Source of the DNA: Pseudomonas sp. MYb327
GTDB lineage: Bacteria > Pseudomonadota > Gammaproteobacteria > Pseudomonadales > Pseudomonadaceae
Reading direction: 5' to 3'
Length of the DNA: 64,000 bases
Assembly: GCF_040438925.1 (NCBI RefSeq)
Contig: NZ_CP159258.1
Span: 4,292,001-4,356,000 of the forward strand
The notes under the pieces are model-generated. The model saw only the letters and a program-made list of their open reading frames with translations. It was not told the DNA's origin and made no database searches. Numbering within the stretch: position 1 is the stretch's first letter; each line of letters opens with the position of its first letter. Positions 51,246 through 61,019 of this stretch are shown here, piece by piece. The position numbers were made by a program, and so were the translations under genes.

Positions 51246-52871
51246 ATGCTTAAACAAGCGGTCATTCCGTTTTTATTAGGTGCCAGCTTGCTAGCTAGCG
51301 CACCGTTCGCCCAAGCTGCGACTAACCTGGTGTTCTGCTCCGAAGGGAGCCCGGCCGGTTTCGATCCAGGTCAATACACCACCGGAACCGACTTCGACGC
51401 CTCTGCCGAAACCATGTTCAACCGCCTGACGCAGTTCGAGCGTGGCGGCACCGCCGTTATTCCTGGCCTGGCGACCAGCTGGGACGTCTCCGATGACGGC
51501 CTGACTTACACCTTCCACCTGCGTGAAGGCGTCAAGTTCCACACCACCCCGTACTTCAAGCCGACCCGTACCTTCAACGCCGACGACGTGCTGTTCACCT
51601 TTAATCGCATGATTAACAAGGATGATCCGTTCCGCAAAGCGTACCCGACCGAATTCCCGTACTTCACCGACATGGGGATGGATACCAACATCACCAAGAT
51701 CGATAAGGTCGACGACAACACTGTCAAGTTCACCCTCAAAGACGTCGATGCCGCGTTCATCCAGAACATGGCCATGAGCTTCGCCTCGATCCAGTCCGCC
51801 GAGTACGCTGCCCAGCTGCTCAAGGAAGGCAAGGCCGCCGACATCAACCAGAAGCCGGTCGGCACTGGTCCGTTCGTGTTCAAGAGCTACCAGAAAGACT
51901 CCAACATCCGCTACACCGGGAACAAGGACTACTGGAAGCCTGACGACGTCAAGATCGACAACCTGATCTTCGCCATCACTACCGACCCGTCGGTACGCAT
52001 CCAGAAGCTGAAGAAGAACGAGTGCCAGGTCACTCTGTTCCCTCGTCCAGCCGACCTGAAGGCGCTGAAAGAAGACAAGGATCTGAAACTGCCTGACCAG
52101 GCCGGTTTCAACCTGGGTTACATCGCCTACAACGTGATGGACAAGGTCAAGGGCAGCAACGAGCCAAACCCGCTGGCGCAACTGAAAGTGCGTCAGGCAA
52201 TGGACATGGCCGTCAACAAGCAGCAGATCATCGACTCCGTGTACCAGGGCGCCGGTCAACTGGCCGTCAACGCCATGCCACCGACCCAATGGTCCTACGA
52301 CACCACCATCAAGGATGCGCCGTACAACCCTGAGAAAGCCAAGGAGCTGCTCAAGGAAGCCGGCGTGAAGGAAGGCACCGAAATCGTTCTGTGGGCGATG
52401 CCGGTACAGCGTCCATACAACCCGAACGCCAAGCTGATGGCAGAAATGCTGCAGTCCGACTGGTCCAAGATCGGCCTCAAGGTCAAGATCCAGAGCTACG
52501 AGTGGGGCGAGTACATCAAGCGCTCCAAAGGTGGCGAGAACCAGGCGATGCTGATTGGCTGGAGCGGTGACAATGGTGATCCGGACAACTGGCTGAACGT
52601 GCTGTTCGGTTGCGATTCGCTGGAAGGCAACAACTTCTCCAAGTGGTGCGACAAGAAGTTTGACGACATCGTCAAGCAAGCCAAGCGCACCTCGGACCAA
52701 GGCAAGCGCACCGAACTGTACAAGCAGGCGCAACACGTCCTCAAAGATGCTGTTCCAATGACACCTATCGCTCACTCGACGGTGTTCCAACCCATGCGCG
52801 CCAATGTGCAGGACTTCAAGATCAGCCCGTTTGGCTTGAACTCCTTCTACGGCGTCAGCGTCAGCAAATAA
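51246..52871 (+). CDS. Dipeptide ABC transporter substrate-binding protein, copy 1
   Basis: 541-residue periplasmic SBP of family 5 (DppA/OppA type). Signal peptide MLKQAVIPFLLGASLLASAPFAQA is followed by NLVFCSEGSPAGFDPGQYTT. GTGPFVFKSYQKDSNIRYTG and EIVLWAMPVQRPYNPNAKLMAEMLQ are DppA-like. It is one of three paralogues feeding a single DppBCDF set. It is closest to copy 2 in residue and nucleotide sequence. A terminator follows it, so it may be expressed separately. Confidence 0.93.
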   Translation: MLKQAVIPFLLGASLLASAPFAQAATNLVFCSEGSPAGFDPGQYTTGTDFDASAETMFNRLTQFERGGTAVIPGLATSWDVSDDGLTYTFHLREGVKFHTTPYFKPTRTFNADDVLFTFNRMINKDDPFRKAYPTEFPYFTDMGMDTNITKIDKVDDNTVKFTLKDVDAAFIQNMAMSFASIQSAEYAAQLLKEGKAADINQKPVGTGPFVFKSYQKDSNIRYTGNKDYWKPDDVKIDNLIFAITTDPSVRIQKLKKNECQVTLFPRPADLKALKEDKDLKLPDQAGFNLGYIAYNVMDKVKGSNEPNPLAQLKVRQAMDMAVNKQQIIDSVYQGAGQLAVNAMPPTQWSYDTTIKDAPYNPEKAKELLKEAGVKEGTEIVLWAMPVQRPYNPNAKLMAEMLQSDWSKIGLKVKIQSYEWGEYIKRSKGGENQAMLIGWSGDNGDPDNWLNVLFGCDSLEGNNFSKWCDKKFDDIVKQAKRTSDQGKRTELYKQAQHVLKDAVPMTPIAHSTVFQPMRANVQDFKISPFGLNSFYGVSVSK

Positions 52872-53175
52872 GGTATTGCAACGGCGACGTCTTTGACGTC
52901 GCCGTTGCTTTATCTATCGAGAAAGCAGGAATTTACCTACATCCAAACCCGCTGCGTAATACAGCAGAGGCTTAGGACGCGTCGACTTTTCCCACGAGTC
53001 TTTCGGACTCTACGCATTTACTGCCGGACTCACGGTTCCATACCGTCGGGATCCGACCAGATCATGCGTGGGTCATCGTTTTTTTGCTGCACGTCATGGC
53101 TGGTAACAAGTGAGGCCTCCACGTCCCCGGACGGGTGAGGACTCATGGCCAACACATTGAACAAGAGAGAGCGTC
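52872..53175. other. 304-base intergenic region between dppA copies 1 and 2
   Basis: A terminator at the left (52878-52910), a small GAGTC/GACTC hairpin near 52998-53013, and otherwise no recognised element. No convincing promoter or gene was found, though copy 2 probably needs its own promoter here. Confidence 0.55.
52878..52912 (+). terminator. Terminator after dppA copy 1
   Basis: A perfect 14-base stem GCAACGGCGACGTC / GACGTCGCCGTTGC with a TTT loop, followed by TTTAT. Confidence 0.8.
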
Positions 53176-54777
53176 ATGCGCCATACCTTGGTTTTATCCG
53201 CATTGCTGGGCACAGGCCTGTTGGCTGCCACTTCCATGAGCCAGGCCGCCAACAACAGCCTGGTGTTCTGCTCCGAAGGCAGCCCCGCTGGTTTCGATAC
53301 CGCGCAGTACACGACCGCGACCGATAACGACGCCGCCGAGCCGCTGTACAACCGCCTGGCGGAGTTTGAAAAAGGCGCGACCAACGTCGTACCGGGCCTG
53401 GCCACGAGCTGGGATATTTCCGAGGACGGTCTCAAGTACACCTTCCACCTGCGCCCGGGCGTGAAATTTCACACGACCAAATACTTCACGCCGACGCGCG
53501 ATTTCAACGCCGATGACGTGCTGTTCACGTTCAACCGCATGCTCGATCCGCAACAACCGTTCCGTAAGGCTTACCCCACCGAATTCCCGTACTTCAACGG
53601 GATGAGCCTGAACAAGAACATCGCCAAGGTCGAAAAGACCGGGCCGCTGACCGTGGTCATGACGCTCAACAGCGTCGACGCCGCGTTCATCCAGAACATC
53701 GCCATGAGCTTCGCCGCCATTCTCTCCGCCGAGTACGCCGACAAGCTGATGGCTGAAGGCAAGCCGAGCGACATCAACCAGAAGCCGATCGGCACCGGGC
53801 CGTTCGTATTCAAGAGTTACCAGAAAGACTCGAACATCCGTTACACCGGCAACAAGCAGTACTGGGCCCCTGAGCGGGTCAAGCTGGACAACCTGATCTT
53901 CGCCATCAACACCGACGCATCGGTGCGCGTGCAGAAGCTCAAGGCCAACGAGTGCCAGATCACCCTGCACCCCCGTCCTGCCGACGTCACCGCACTGAAG
54001 AATGACCCGGCGCTGAAACTGATCGAGAAGCCTGGCTTCAACCTCGGCTACATCGCCTACAACGTGCGCCACAAACCGTTCGACCAGCTCGAAGTGCGTC
54101 AGGCGCTGGACATGGCGGTGAACAAGCAAGGCATTCTCAACGCCGTTTACCAGGGCGCGGGACAATTGGCGGTCAACGCCATGCCACCGACCCAGTGGTC
54201 CTACGACGAGAGCATCAAGGATGCCGCCTACAACCCGGAAAAAGCCAAGGAATTGCTCAAGGCTGCCGGCGTAAAGGAAGGCACCGAAATCACCCTGTGG
54301 GCCATGCCCGTGCAACGTCCGTACAACCCGAACGCCAAGTTGATGGCCGAGATGCTCCAGGCTGACTGGGCGAAGATCGGGCTCAAGGTCAAGATTGTCA
54401 GCTACGAATGGGGCGAGTACATCAAGCGCACCAAGAATGGCGAGCACGACATCAGCCTGATTGGCTGGACCGGCGACAATGGTGATCCGGACAACTGGCT
54501 CGGCACCCTGTACAGCTGCGACGCCATTGGCGGCAACAACTATTCCATGTGGTGTGATCCGGCTTACGACAAGCTGATCAAGCAGGCCAAGGTCGTCACC
54601 GACCGCGAGCAACGCACCGAGTTGTACAAGCAGGCGCAGCAGTACCTCAAGCAACAGGTACCGATCACGCCAGTCGCCCACTCGACGGTCAACCAGCCGT
54701 TGAGCGCCAAAATCGAAGGGTTCAAAGTCAGCCCATTCGGTCGCAACGTGTTCTCGGGCGTCAGCATCGAAAAATAA
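53176..54777 (+). CDS. Dipeptide ABC transporter substrate-binding protein, copy 2
   Basis: 533-residue family-5 SBP with signal peptide MRHTLVLSALLGTGLLAATSMSQA and mature start ANNSLVFCSEGSPAGFDTAQ. It shares long identical segments with copy 1 (GTGPFVFKSYQKDSNIRYTG; AGQLAVNAMPPTQWSYD), suggesting tandem duplication. Comparable to one of the dppA genes next to opdP in P. aeruginosa (position-based inference). Its 3' neighbour is the OprD-type porin. Confidence 0.93.
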   Translation: MRHTLVLSALLGTGLLAATSMSQAANNSLVFCSEGSPAGFDTAQYTTATDNDAAEPLYNRLAEFEKGATNVVPGLATSWDISEDGLKYTFHLRPGVKFHTTKYFTPTRDFNADDVLFTFNRMLDPQQPFRKAYPTEFPYFNGMSLNKNIAKVEKTGPLTVVMTLNSVDAAFIQNIAMSFAAILSAEYADKLMAEGKPSDINQKPIGTGPFVFKSYQKDSNIRYTGNKQYWAPERVKLDNLIFAINTDASVRVQKLKANECQITLHPRPADVTALKNDPALKLIEKPGFNLGYIAYNVRHKPFDQLEVRQALDMAVNKQGILNAVYQGAGQLAVNAMPPTQWSYDESIKDAAYNPEKAKELLKAAGVKEGTEITLWAMPVQRPYNPNAKLMAEMLQADWAKIGLKVKIVSYEWGEYIKRTKNGEHDISLIGWTGDNGDPDNWLGTLYSCDAIGGNNYSMWCDPAYDKLIKQAKVVTDREQRTELYKQAQQYLKQQVPITPVAHSTVNQPLSAKIEGFKVSPFGRNVFSGVSIEK

Positions 54778-54917
54778 AACCGTGTAGCTAAACGCTGGGG
54801 GCGCATTGCGCCCTCACGCAAGCGTATTGCCGTAATTCGCCCAATCGGCGAAGAGCAAACGTTTGCGATGCGTGCAAGAGTTCCAAACCAATAGCCGGAT
54901 CACCAAAAAAAGACCGG

Positions 54918-54940
54918 TATAAAAAAAGAAAGTAAGGAGC
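54918..54940 (+). promoter_or_regulatory. A-rich leader ahead of the porin gene, possible Hfq/Crc target
   Basis: The leader contains ATAAAAAAAGAAAG just before the AAGGAG ribosome site, with a further CCAAAAAAAGACC about 15 bases earlier. These purine-rich, AANAANAA-like tracts resemble catabolite-repression targets bound by Hfq with Crc in Pseudomonas. Confidence 0.4.
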
Positions 54941-54947
54941 TTCACCC

Positions 54948-56345
54948 ATGAAACTGAGCAGCACCGCATTATTGGCCTTGGCCATCAGCAGCGTAACCGC
55001 CACGGCTTACGCGCAAACCCAGAGCCAGGCGTTCACCCCGGTTACTGTTAAAGAAAAAAGCGCCCAGAGCGAAGCCACCGGTTTTGTCGAAGGCCAGTCC
55101 ATCAGCGGCACGACCCGTAACTGGTACGCCAATGAAGACAAACAGCGCGGCGACACCTTCAGTTACGAGCGCCATGGCGAAGAATTGACCGGCACGCGCC
55201 GTATCAACTGGGTTCAGGGCACCATCCTGAACTACACCTCGGGCTTCACCCAAGGCGCTGTAGGTTTTAACACTGAAGTCGCCGCGTACAACGCGATTGC
55301 CTTGGATCGCAGCCGTGAAGATATCAAGGGTGGCGGCAACCGTACCCTGGCCCACTCCAATGGTGACGCGGTGGATCAGTGGAGCAAACTGGGCGTGGCC
55401 AACCTCAAGGCGCGCGTCTCCAACTCCACCCTGACTGCCGGTCGCCAGAGCTACAGCAGCCCGCAAGTCGACACCATCGGCAACCGTGCCCTGCCTTCGA
55501 GTTTCCAGGGTGTAAGCCTGAACGTCGCGGAGCTGGAAAACCTGACCTTCGATTTCGCGACTTTTGACCGCGTATCCCCACGTATGGAACAAAGTCAGCA
55601 AAAATTCCGCTCCGAATACGGCGATCGTAGCGTCGAGTCCGATCACATTTACACCGGCGGCATCACCTACACGCCGTTCTCCAGTTTGACCACCAGCCTG
55701 TGGGCGACCCAGGCTGAAGACTTCTGGAACCAGTACTACTTCGGCGCCTCCCACGTGCTGGGCGACAGCCAGGTACTGAGCCTGACCACCGGCCTGAACT
55801 ACTACAAAACCCAGGACGAAGGTAAGGCGCTGATGGGCGACATCGACAACGACACCTACTCCTTGTCGTTCGGCCTGACCCACCAGGCTCACAGCCTGAC
55901 CTTCTCGTATCAGGAAGTGAACGGTAACGAGTACTTCGACTACCTGCACGAAACCAATGGCATCTACCTGGCCAACTCCCTGCTGTCGGACTTCAACGGC
56001 CCTAACGAAAAATCGTTCCAGGTTGCCTATGGTCTGAACATGGCCGAATACGGCGTGCCAGGCCTGAAGTTCAACATCTATCAGGCTCGCGGCTGGGACA
56101 TCGACGGGACTCACTACACCGGCAACAAAGGCGTAGAGGGCAAAGGCTACGACGGCGTCCAGAAACAGGACGGCGAACACCATTACGAATACGGTATCGG
56201 TGCCAGTTACGCGGTGCAGAGCGGCCCACTCAAGGCCACCACTGTTCGCGCGACCTACACCACTCACCGCGCCAGCGAATTCCAGTCTGACGGCAGCATC
56301 AACGAGTTCCGTCTCGTGACCACCATCCCGTTCAACATTCTGTAA
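54948..56345 (+). CDS. opdP: OprD-family outer-membrane porin, OpdP-like
   Basis: 465-residue substrate-specific porin with signal peptide MKLSSTALLALAISSVTATAYA and an OprD beta-barrel (DRVSPRMEQSQQKF, TAGRQSY and TTGLNYYKTQDEGKA are OprD-like). Position next to dpp genes matches opdP, the dipeptide (glycine-glutamate) porin of P. aeruginosa, so peptide uptake across the outer membrane is inferred. The last residue is Leu rather than the usual aromatic residue. The AAGGAG ribosome site is strong. Confidence 0.88.
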   Translation: MKLSSTALLALAISSVTATAYAQTQSQAFTPVTVKEKSAQSEATGFVEGQSISGTTRNWYANEDKQRGDTFSYERHGEELTGTRRINWVQGTILNYTSGFTQGAVGFNTEVAAYNAIALDRSREDIKGGGNRTLAHSNGDAVDQWSKLGVANLKARVSNSTLTAGRQSYSSPQVDTIGNRALPSSFQGVSLNVAELENLTFDFATFDRVSPRMEQSQQKFRSEYGDRSVESDHIYTGGITYTPFSSLTTSLWATQAEDFWNQYYFGASHVLGDSQVLSLTTGLNYYKTQDEGKALMGDIDNDTYSLSFGLTHQAHSLTFSYQEVNGNEYFDYLHETNGIYLANSLLSDFNGPNEKSFQVAYGLNMAEYGVPGLKFNIYQARGWDIDGTHYTGNKGVEGKGYDGVQKQDGEHHYEYGIGASYAVQSGPLKATTVRATYTTHRASEFQSDGSINEFRLVTTIPFNIL

Positions 56346-56352
56346 AAACCAG

Positions 56353-56388
56353 CCGAGCGGCCGATTCAGCGATGAATCGGCCGCTCGG
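56353..56388 (+). terminator. Strong hairpin after the porin gene
   Basis: A perfect 16-base stem CCGAGCGGCCGATTCA / TGAATCGGCCGCTCGG with a 4-base loop, then only ATTTG. Weak T-tract: a leaky terminator or mRNA 3' stabiliser before the next SBP gene. Confidence 0.65.
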
Positions 56389-56422
56389 ATTTGTCCGACT
56401 AACCGATTGCAGAGGGTTCTTG

Positions 56423-58018
56423 ATGAAAATGCTTCCCCTACGTGCGGCCATCGCGGCCGCGTTGCTGAGTGTCGCGGTGGGCGTATCGGCCAAACCGCTG
56501 GTGGTCTGCACCGAAGCCAGCCCGGAAGGCTTCGACATGGTCCAGTACACGACGGCGGTCACCGCCGATGCCGTGGCTGAAACCATCTTCAATCGGCTGG
56601 CGGACTTCAAGCCTGGTACCACTGATGTGATTCCGGCCCTGGCCGACTCCTGGGACATCAGCGAGGACGGTCTGAGCTACACGTTCCACCTGCGCAAAGG
56701 CGTGAAGTTTCACACCACCGAATACTTCAAACCGACGCGCGACATGAATGCCGACGACGTGGTCTGGAGTTTCCAGCGCCAGCTGGACCCGAATCACCCA
56801 TGGCACAAACTGTCGAGCGTGGGTTTCCCGTACTTTGAAAGCATGGGCTTCAAGGAGCTGCTGAAAAGCGTCGAGAAAGTCGACGACAATACGGTCAAGT
56901 TCACCCTGACCCGCCGCGAAGCGCCGTTCCTGGCCGACATCGCCATGGCCTTCTCCTCGATCTACTCCGCCGAGTACGCCGATCAGTTGCTCAAGGCCAA
57001 CAAGGCTGCCGACCTGAACAACAAGCCGGTCGGCACCGGACCGTTCGTCTTCCACCGCTACAACAAGGACGCCCAGGTTCGCTTCAAGGCCAACCCGGAC
57101 TACTTCCGTGGCAAGCCACCGGCCGAGGCGCTGATCCTGGCCATCGGCACCGACAACAACGTGCGCCTGCAAAAACTCAAGGCCAACGAGTGCCAGGTCG
57201 CGCTCTATCCAAAACCGGATGACATCCCGAGCATCAAGAAAGACCCGAACCTGAAAGTCGATGAACTGAACGCGATGACCGTTTCGTACGTCGCCATGAA
57301 CACCACGCACAAGTACATGAGTGATGTGCGGGTGCGCAAAGCTATCGACATCGCCTTCGACAAGGAAGCCTACGTCAACGCACTGTTCGGCAAAGGTAAT
57401 GCGACCGTAGCGGTCAACCCGTATCCGGATACCCTGCTCGGCTATAACCACAGCCTGAAGAACCCGCCTCGCGACCTGGACAAGGCCCGAGCCCTGCTCA
57501 AGGAAGCCGGCGTACCGGAAGGCACCACTTTCACCCTGTTCACCCGCAATGGTGGCGGTCCGACCAACCCTAATCCGATGCTCGGCGCGCAGATGATGCA
57601 GGCTGACCTGGCCAAGGTCGGGATCAAGATCGACATCCGCGTGATGGAATGGGGTGAAATGCTCAAACGCGCTAAAAACGGCGAGCACGATATGGTTTCC
57701 GCTGGATGGGCGGGCGATAACGGCGACCCGGATAACTTCCTGACGCCTATGCTCAGTTGCGAAGCGGCGAAGAACGGCGAAAACTACGCGCGCTGGTGCA
57801 ATGACAAGTTCCAGACGCTGATCGACCAGGCTCGCGAAAAGACCGATCCGGCCGAACGGGCAGCGCTCTACGAGCAGGCTCAGGTTATTTTTAATCAGGA
57901 CCAGCCGTGGATCAGCATGGCACACACTAGAATGTTCACAGCAATGCGCAACAACGTAGAGGGCTATCACATTAGCCCCCTCACCACTAATAACTTCGCC
58001 ACCACCCAGGTGAAGTAA
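56423..58018 (+). CDS. Dipeptide ABC transporter substrate-binding protein, copy 3
   Basis: 531-residue family-5 SBP. The ATG at 56423 (MKMLPLRAAIAAALLSVAVG, signal peptide ending VSA) is chosen over an upstream frame that enters the hairpin. It is the more diverged paralogue: PVGTGPFVFHRYNKDAQVRF and FTRNGGGPTNPNPMLGAQMM in place of the shared copy 1/2 segments. Directly upstream of dppB, it is probably the permease-linked binding protein (dppA4-like by position). Confidence 0.93.
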   Translation: MKMLPLRAAIAAALLSVAVGVSAKPLVVCTEASPEGFDMVQYTTAVTADAVAETIFNRLADFKPGTTDVIPALADSWDISEDGLSYTFHLRKGVKFHTTEYFKPTRDMNADDVVWSFQRQLDPNHPWHKLSSVGFPYFESMGFKELLKSVEKVDDNTVKFTLTRREAPFLADIAMAFSSIYSAEYADQLLKANKAADLNNKPVGTGPFVFHRYNKDAQVRFKANPDYFRGKPPAEALILAIGTDNNVRLQKLKANECQVALYPKPDDIPSIKKDPNLKVDELNAMTVSYVAMNTTHKYMSDVRVRKAIDIAFDKEAYVNALFGKGNATVAVNPYPDTLLGYNHSLKNPPRDLDKARALLKEAGVPEGTTFTLFTRNGGGPTNPNPMLGAQMMQADLAKVGIKIDIRVMEWGEMLKRAKNGEHDMVSAGWAGDNGDPDNFLTPMLSCEAAKNGENYARWCNDKFQTLIDQAREKTDPAERAALYEQAQVIFNQDQPWISMAHTRMFTAMRNNVEGYHISPLTTNNFATTQVK

Positions 58019-58028
58019 TAAGAAAACT

Positions 58029-58058
58029 CCCGGCATTCCTGAACCCAGGCATGCCGGG
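58029..58058 (+). other. Intercistronic hairpin between SBP copy 3 and dppB
   Basis: CCCGGCAT / ATGCCGGG with an inner CCTG/CAGG stem. No T-run. Such hairpins after binding-protein genes commonly protect the upstream mRNA, giving more SBP than permease. Confidence 0.6.
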
Positions 58059-58091
58059 CACGCCTAACCGGCTGATGAGGTACAACACACG

Positions 58092-59102
58092 ATGTTTAGT
58101 TTTATTGCCCGCCGACTGGGGTTACTGATCCCGACGTTCTTCGGCATCACCTTGCTGACTTTCGCGTTGATTCGCATGATCCCAGGCGACCCCGTGGAAG
58201 TCATGATGGGAGAACGCAGGGTTGACCCTGAAATGCACGCTCAGGCAATGGAACGCCTAGGTCTGAACAAACCCCTGTATGCCCAGTACCTGGATTACAT
58301 CGGCAAACTGGCCCACGGCGATCTCGGGGAATCCCTGCGTACCCGTGAAAGCGTCTGGAGCGAGTTCACTTCCCTCTTCCCCGCGACCCTGGAACTGTCC
58401 ATGGCCGCGCTGTTGTTCGCCGGCATCCTGGGCCTTCTGGCCGGGGTGATCGCAGCACTCAAGCGAGGATCCCTGTTCGACCATGGGGTAATGGGTGTCT
58501 CCCTCGCGGGATACTCGATGCCGATCTTCTGGTGGGGCCTGATCCTGATCATGTTCTTCTCGGTGTCCCTGGGCTGGACCCCGGTATCCGGGCGGATCGA
58601 CCTGCTCTACGACATCGAGCCGCGCACCGGTTTCATGCTGATCGATACGCTGCTGGCCGATGACGTCGGCGCGTTTGTCGATGCCCTGCATCACTTGATC
58701 CTGCCGGCCATTGTGCTCGGTACCATTCCGCTTGCGGTGATCGCGCGGATGACCCGTTCGTCGATGCTTGAGGTGCTGCGTGAGGATTACATCCGTACGG
58801 CACGCGCCAAAGGCCTGTCGCCGTCGCGCGTAGTGTTCGTGCACGGTCTGCGTAACGCGCTGATTCCGGTGCTCACCGTTGTGGGTCTGCAAGTCGGCAC
58901 CCTGCTGGCCGGTGCGGTCCTGACCGAAACCATCTTCTCCTGGCCGGGCATCGGCAAATGGCTGATCGAAGCCATTGGCGCCCGGGACTACCCGGTTGTG
59001 CAAAACGGCATCCTGTTAATCGCCTGCCTGGTGATTCTGGTCAACTTCGTAGTGGACATCCTCTACGGCTTTGCCAACCCACGCATCCGTCATCAGCGCT
59101 GA
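58092..59102 (+). CDS. dppB: Dipeptide ABC transporter permease DppB
   Basis: 336-residue inner-membrane permease with about six helices. The binding-protein-dependent transport signature (EAA loop) is ARAKGLSPSRVVFVHGLRNALIPVL. The start MFSFIARRLGLLIPTFFGITLLTFAL is typical of DppB/OppB. It pairs with DppC to form the channel. Confidence 0.95.
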   Translation: MFSFIARRLGLLIPTFFGITLLTFALIRMIPGDPVEVMMGERRVDPEMHAQAMERLGLNKPLYAQYLDYIGKLAHGDLGESLRTRESVWSEFTSLFPATLELSMAALLFAGILGLLAGVIAALKRGSLFDHGVMGVSLAGYSMPIFWWGLILIMFFSVSLGWTPVSGRIDLLYDIEPRTGFMLIDTLLADDVGAFVDALHHLILPAIVLGTIPLAVIARMTRSSMLEVLREDYIRTARAKGLSPSRVVFVHGLRNALIPVLTVVGLQVGTLLAGAVLTETIFSWPGIGKWLIEAIGARDYPVVQNGILLIACLVILVNFVVDILYGFANPRIRHQR

Positions 59103-59113
59103 GGTCAATACCC

Positions 59114-60040
59114 ATGAGCACTCCAACATCCTCAGTAGCCACCGCCGCGTCCGCCGTGGATCAAAGCCTGCTGTACCCGTCGCCGTACAAGGAATTCTGG
59201 CAAGCATTCTCCAAGAACAAGGGCGCCGTCGCCGGCCTGTTGTTCATGCTGCTGGTGATTTTCTGCGCCATTTTCGCCCCGTGGGTCGCACCCCATGACC
59301 CGAGCGAGCAATACCGCGACTTCTTGCTGACCCCGCCAGCCTGGCTGGAAGGTGGGCAGATGCAGTTTCTGCTCGGTACCGATGAACTGGGTCGTGACTT
59401 GCTGTCGCGCCTGATCCAGGGTTCGCGCCTGTCGTTGCTGATCGGTTTGTCGTCGGTGGTGATGTCGCTGATCCCGGGGATTTTGCTGGGTCTGTTCGCC
59501 GGGTTCTTCCCGCGCGTGCTCGGCCCGACCATCATGCGTCTGATGGACATCATGCTGGCCCTGCCGTCCCTGCTGCTGGCCGTGGCGATCGTCGCCATCC
59601 TCGGCCCTGGCCTGATCAACACCGTGATCGCCATCGCCGTGGTGTCCCTGCCGTCCTACGTTCGTCTGACCCGCGCCGCGGTGATGGGCGAGCTGAACCG
59701 CGACTACGTGACCGCCGCGCGCCTGGCCGGTGCCGGCCTGCCACGCCTGATGTTCGTGACCGTGTTGCCTAACTGCATGGCACCACTGATCGTTCAGGCG
59801 ACCCTGAGCTTCTCCTCGGCGATTCTCGATGCAGCCGCACTGGGCTTCCTCGGCCTTGGCGTACAACCGCCAACCCCTGAGTGGGGCACCATGCTGGCCT
59901 CGGCCCGCGACTATATCGAACGCGCCTGGTGGGTAGTCAGTCTGCCTGGTTTGACCATTTTGCTCAGCGTGCTGGCAATCAACTTGATGGGTGACGGCCT
60001 GCGCGACGCGCTGGACCCGAAACTCAAGAACGCCGCCTGA
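59114..60040 (+). CDS. dppC: Dipeptide ABC transporter permease DppC
   Basis: 308-residue permease partner of DppB. It has an N-terminal helix ([22 protein letters not shown]), the OppC-type periplasmic segment with [15 protein letters not shown], and the EAA loop [26 protein letters not shown]. The ATG at 59114 ([15 protein letters not shown]) is chosen; longer frames upstream lie within dppB. Confidence 0.95.
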   Translation: MSTPTSSVATAASAVDQSLLYPSPYKEFWQAFSKNKGAVAGLLFMLLVIFCAIFAPWVAPHDPSEQYRDFLLTPPAWLEGGQMQFLLGTDELGRDLLSRLIQGSRLSLLIGLSSVVMSLIPGILLGLFAGFFPRVLGPTIMRLMDIMLALPSLLLAVAIVAILGPGLINTVIAIAVVSLPSYVRLTRAAVMGELNRDYVTAARLAGAGLPRLMFVTVLPNCMAPLIVQATLSFSSAILDAAALGFLGLGVQPPTPEWGTMLASARDYIERAWWVVSLPGLTILLSVLAINLMGDGLRDALDPKLKNAA

Positions 60041-60050
60041 GGAGATTCCA

Positions 60051-61019
60051 ATGTCACTGTTAGAAATCAAGAATCTCAACGTTCGCTTCGGCGACAAGAA
60101 CGCCACGCCCGTGGTCGACGGCCTCGACCTGAAAGTCGACAAAGGCGAAGTGCTGGCCATCGTTGGCGAGTCGGGTTCGGGTAAATCCGTGACCATGATG
60201 GCGCTGATGGGCCTGATCGAGCATCCCGGCATCGTCACCGCCGACGCGCTCAGCTTTGACGGCAAGGACATGCTCAAGCTCAGCAACCGTCAGCGTCGGC
60301 AGATCGTCGGCAAAGACCTGTCGATGGTCTTCCAGGACCCGATGACCGCGCTCAACCCGAGCTACACCGTCGGTTTCCAGATCGAAGAAGTGCTGCGCCT
60401 GCACCTGAAAATGTCCGGCAAGGCTGCGCGCAAACGCGCCATCGAATTGCTGGAAAAAGTTGAAATCCCGGGCGCGGCCAGCCGCATGGACGCCTACCCG
60501 CATCAACTGTCCGGCGGTATGAGCCAGCGTGTCGCGATCGCCATGGCGATTGCCGGCGAGCCGAAACTGCTGATCGCCGACGAACCGACCACGGCCCTCG
60601 ACGTAACGATCCAGGCGCAGATCATGGACCTGCTGCTGGCATTGCAGAAAGAGCAGAACATGGGCCTGGTGCTGATCACCCACGACCTCGCGGTCGTCGC
60701 CGAAACCGCCCAGCGCGTGTGCGTGATGTACGCCGGCCAGGCGGTCGAAGTCGGTCAGGTGCCGCAACTGTTCGACATTCCGGCGCACCCGTACAGCGAA
60801 GCGCTGCTCAAGGCGATTCCGGAACACAGCCTGGGCGCCTCGCGCCTGTCGACCCTGCCGGGCATCGTGCCCGGTCGCTACGACCGCCCGCAGGGTTGCC
60901 TGCTGTCGCCGCGCTGCCCGTACGTACAGGAAAACTGCCGCACCCAGCGTCCGGCCCTTGACCCGAAAAGCAACAGCCTCGCCCGCTGCTTCTACCCGCT
61001 GAACCAGGAGGTGGCGTAA
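60051..61019 (+). CDS. dppD: Dipeptide ABC transporter ATPase DppD
   Basis: 322-residue ATPase. Walker A GESGSGKS is at residues 39-46, signature [15 protein letters not shown], Walker [15 protein letters not shown], and the C-terminal oligopeptide-transporter region [14 protein letters not shown] holds Cys residues that bind an Fe-S cluster in E. coli DppD. The start follows TGAGGAG. It overlaps dppF by one base. Confidence 0.95.
   Translation: MSLLEIKNLNVRFGDKNATPVVDGLDLKVDKGEVLAIVGESGSGKSVTMMALMGLIEHPGIVTADALSFDGKDMLKLSNRQRRQIVGKDLSMVFQDPMTALNPSYTVGFQIEEVLRLHLKMSGKAARKRAIELLEKVEIPGAASRMDAYPHQLSGGMSQRVAIAMAIAGEPKLLIADEPTTALDVTIQAQIMDLLLALQKEQNMGLVLITHDLAVVAETAQRVCVMYAGQAVEVGQVPQLFDIPAHPYSEALLKAIPEHSLGASRLSTLPGIVPGRYDRPQGCLLSPRCPYVQENCRTQRPALDPKSNSLARCFYPLNQEVA

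Noticed and set aside
52893..53138. 81-residue frame between dppA copies 1 and 2
   Set aside because: Starts within the terminator stem, is Arg/Ser/Thr-rich without domain or ribosome site.
53194..54681. 495-residue minus-strand frame opposite dppA copy 2 (and a like one opposite copy 1)
   Set aside because: Both are mirror frames of the paralogous SBPs; their mutual similarity only reflects that of the real genes.
56438..58036. 532-residue minus-strand frame opposite dppA copy 3
   Set aside because: Antisense shadow; the sense strand has signal peptide, ribosome site and family motifs.
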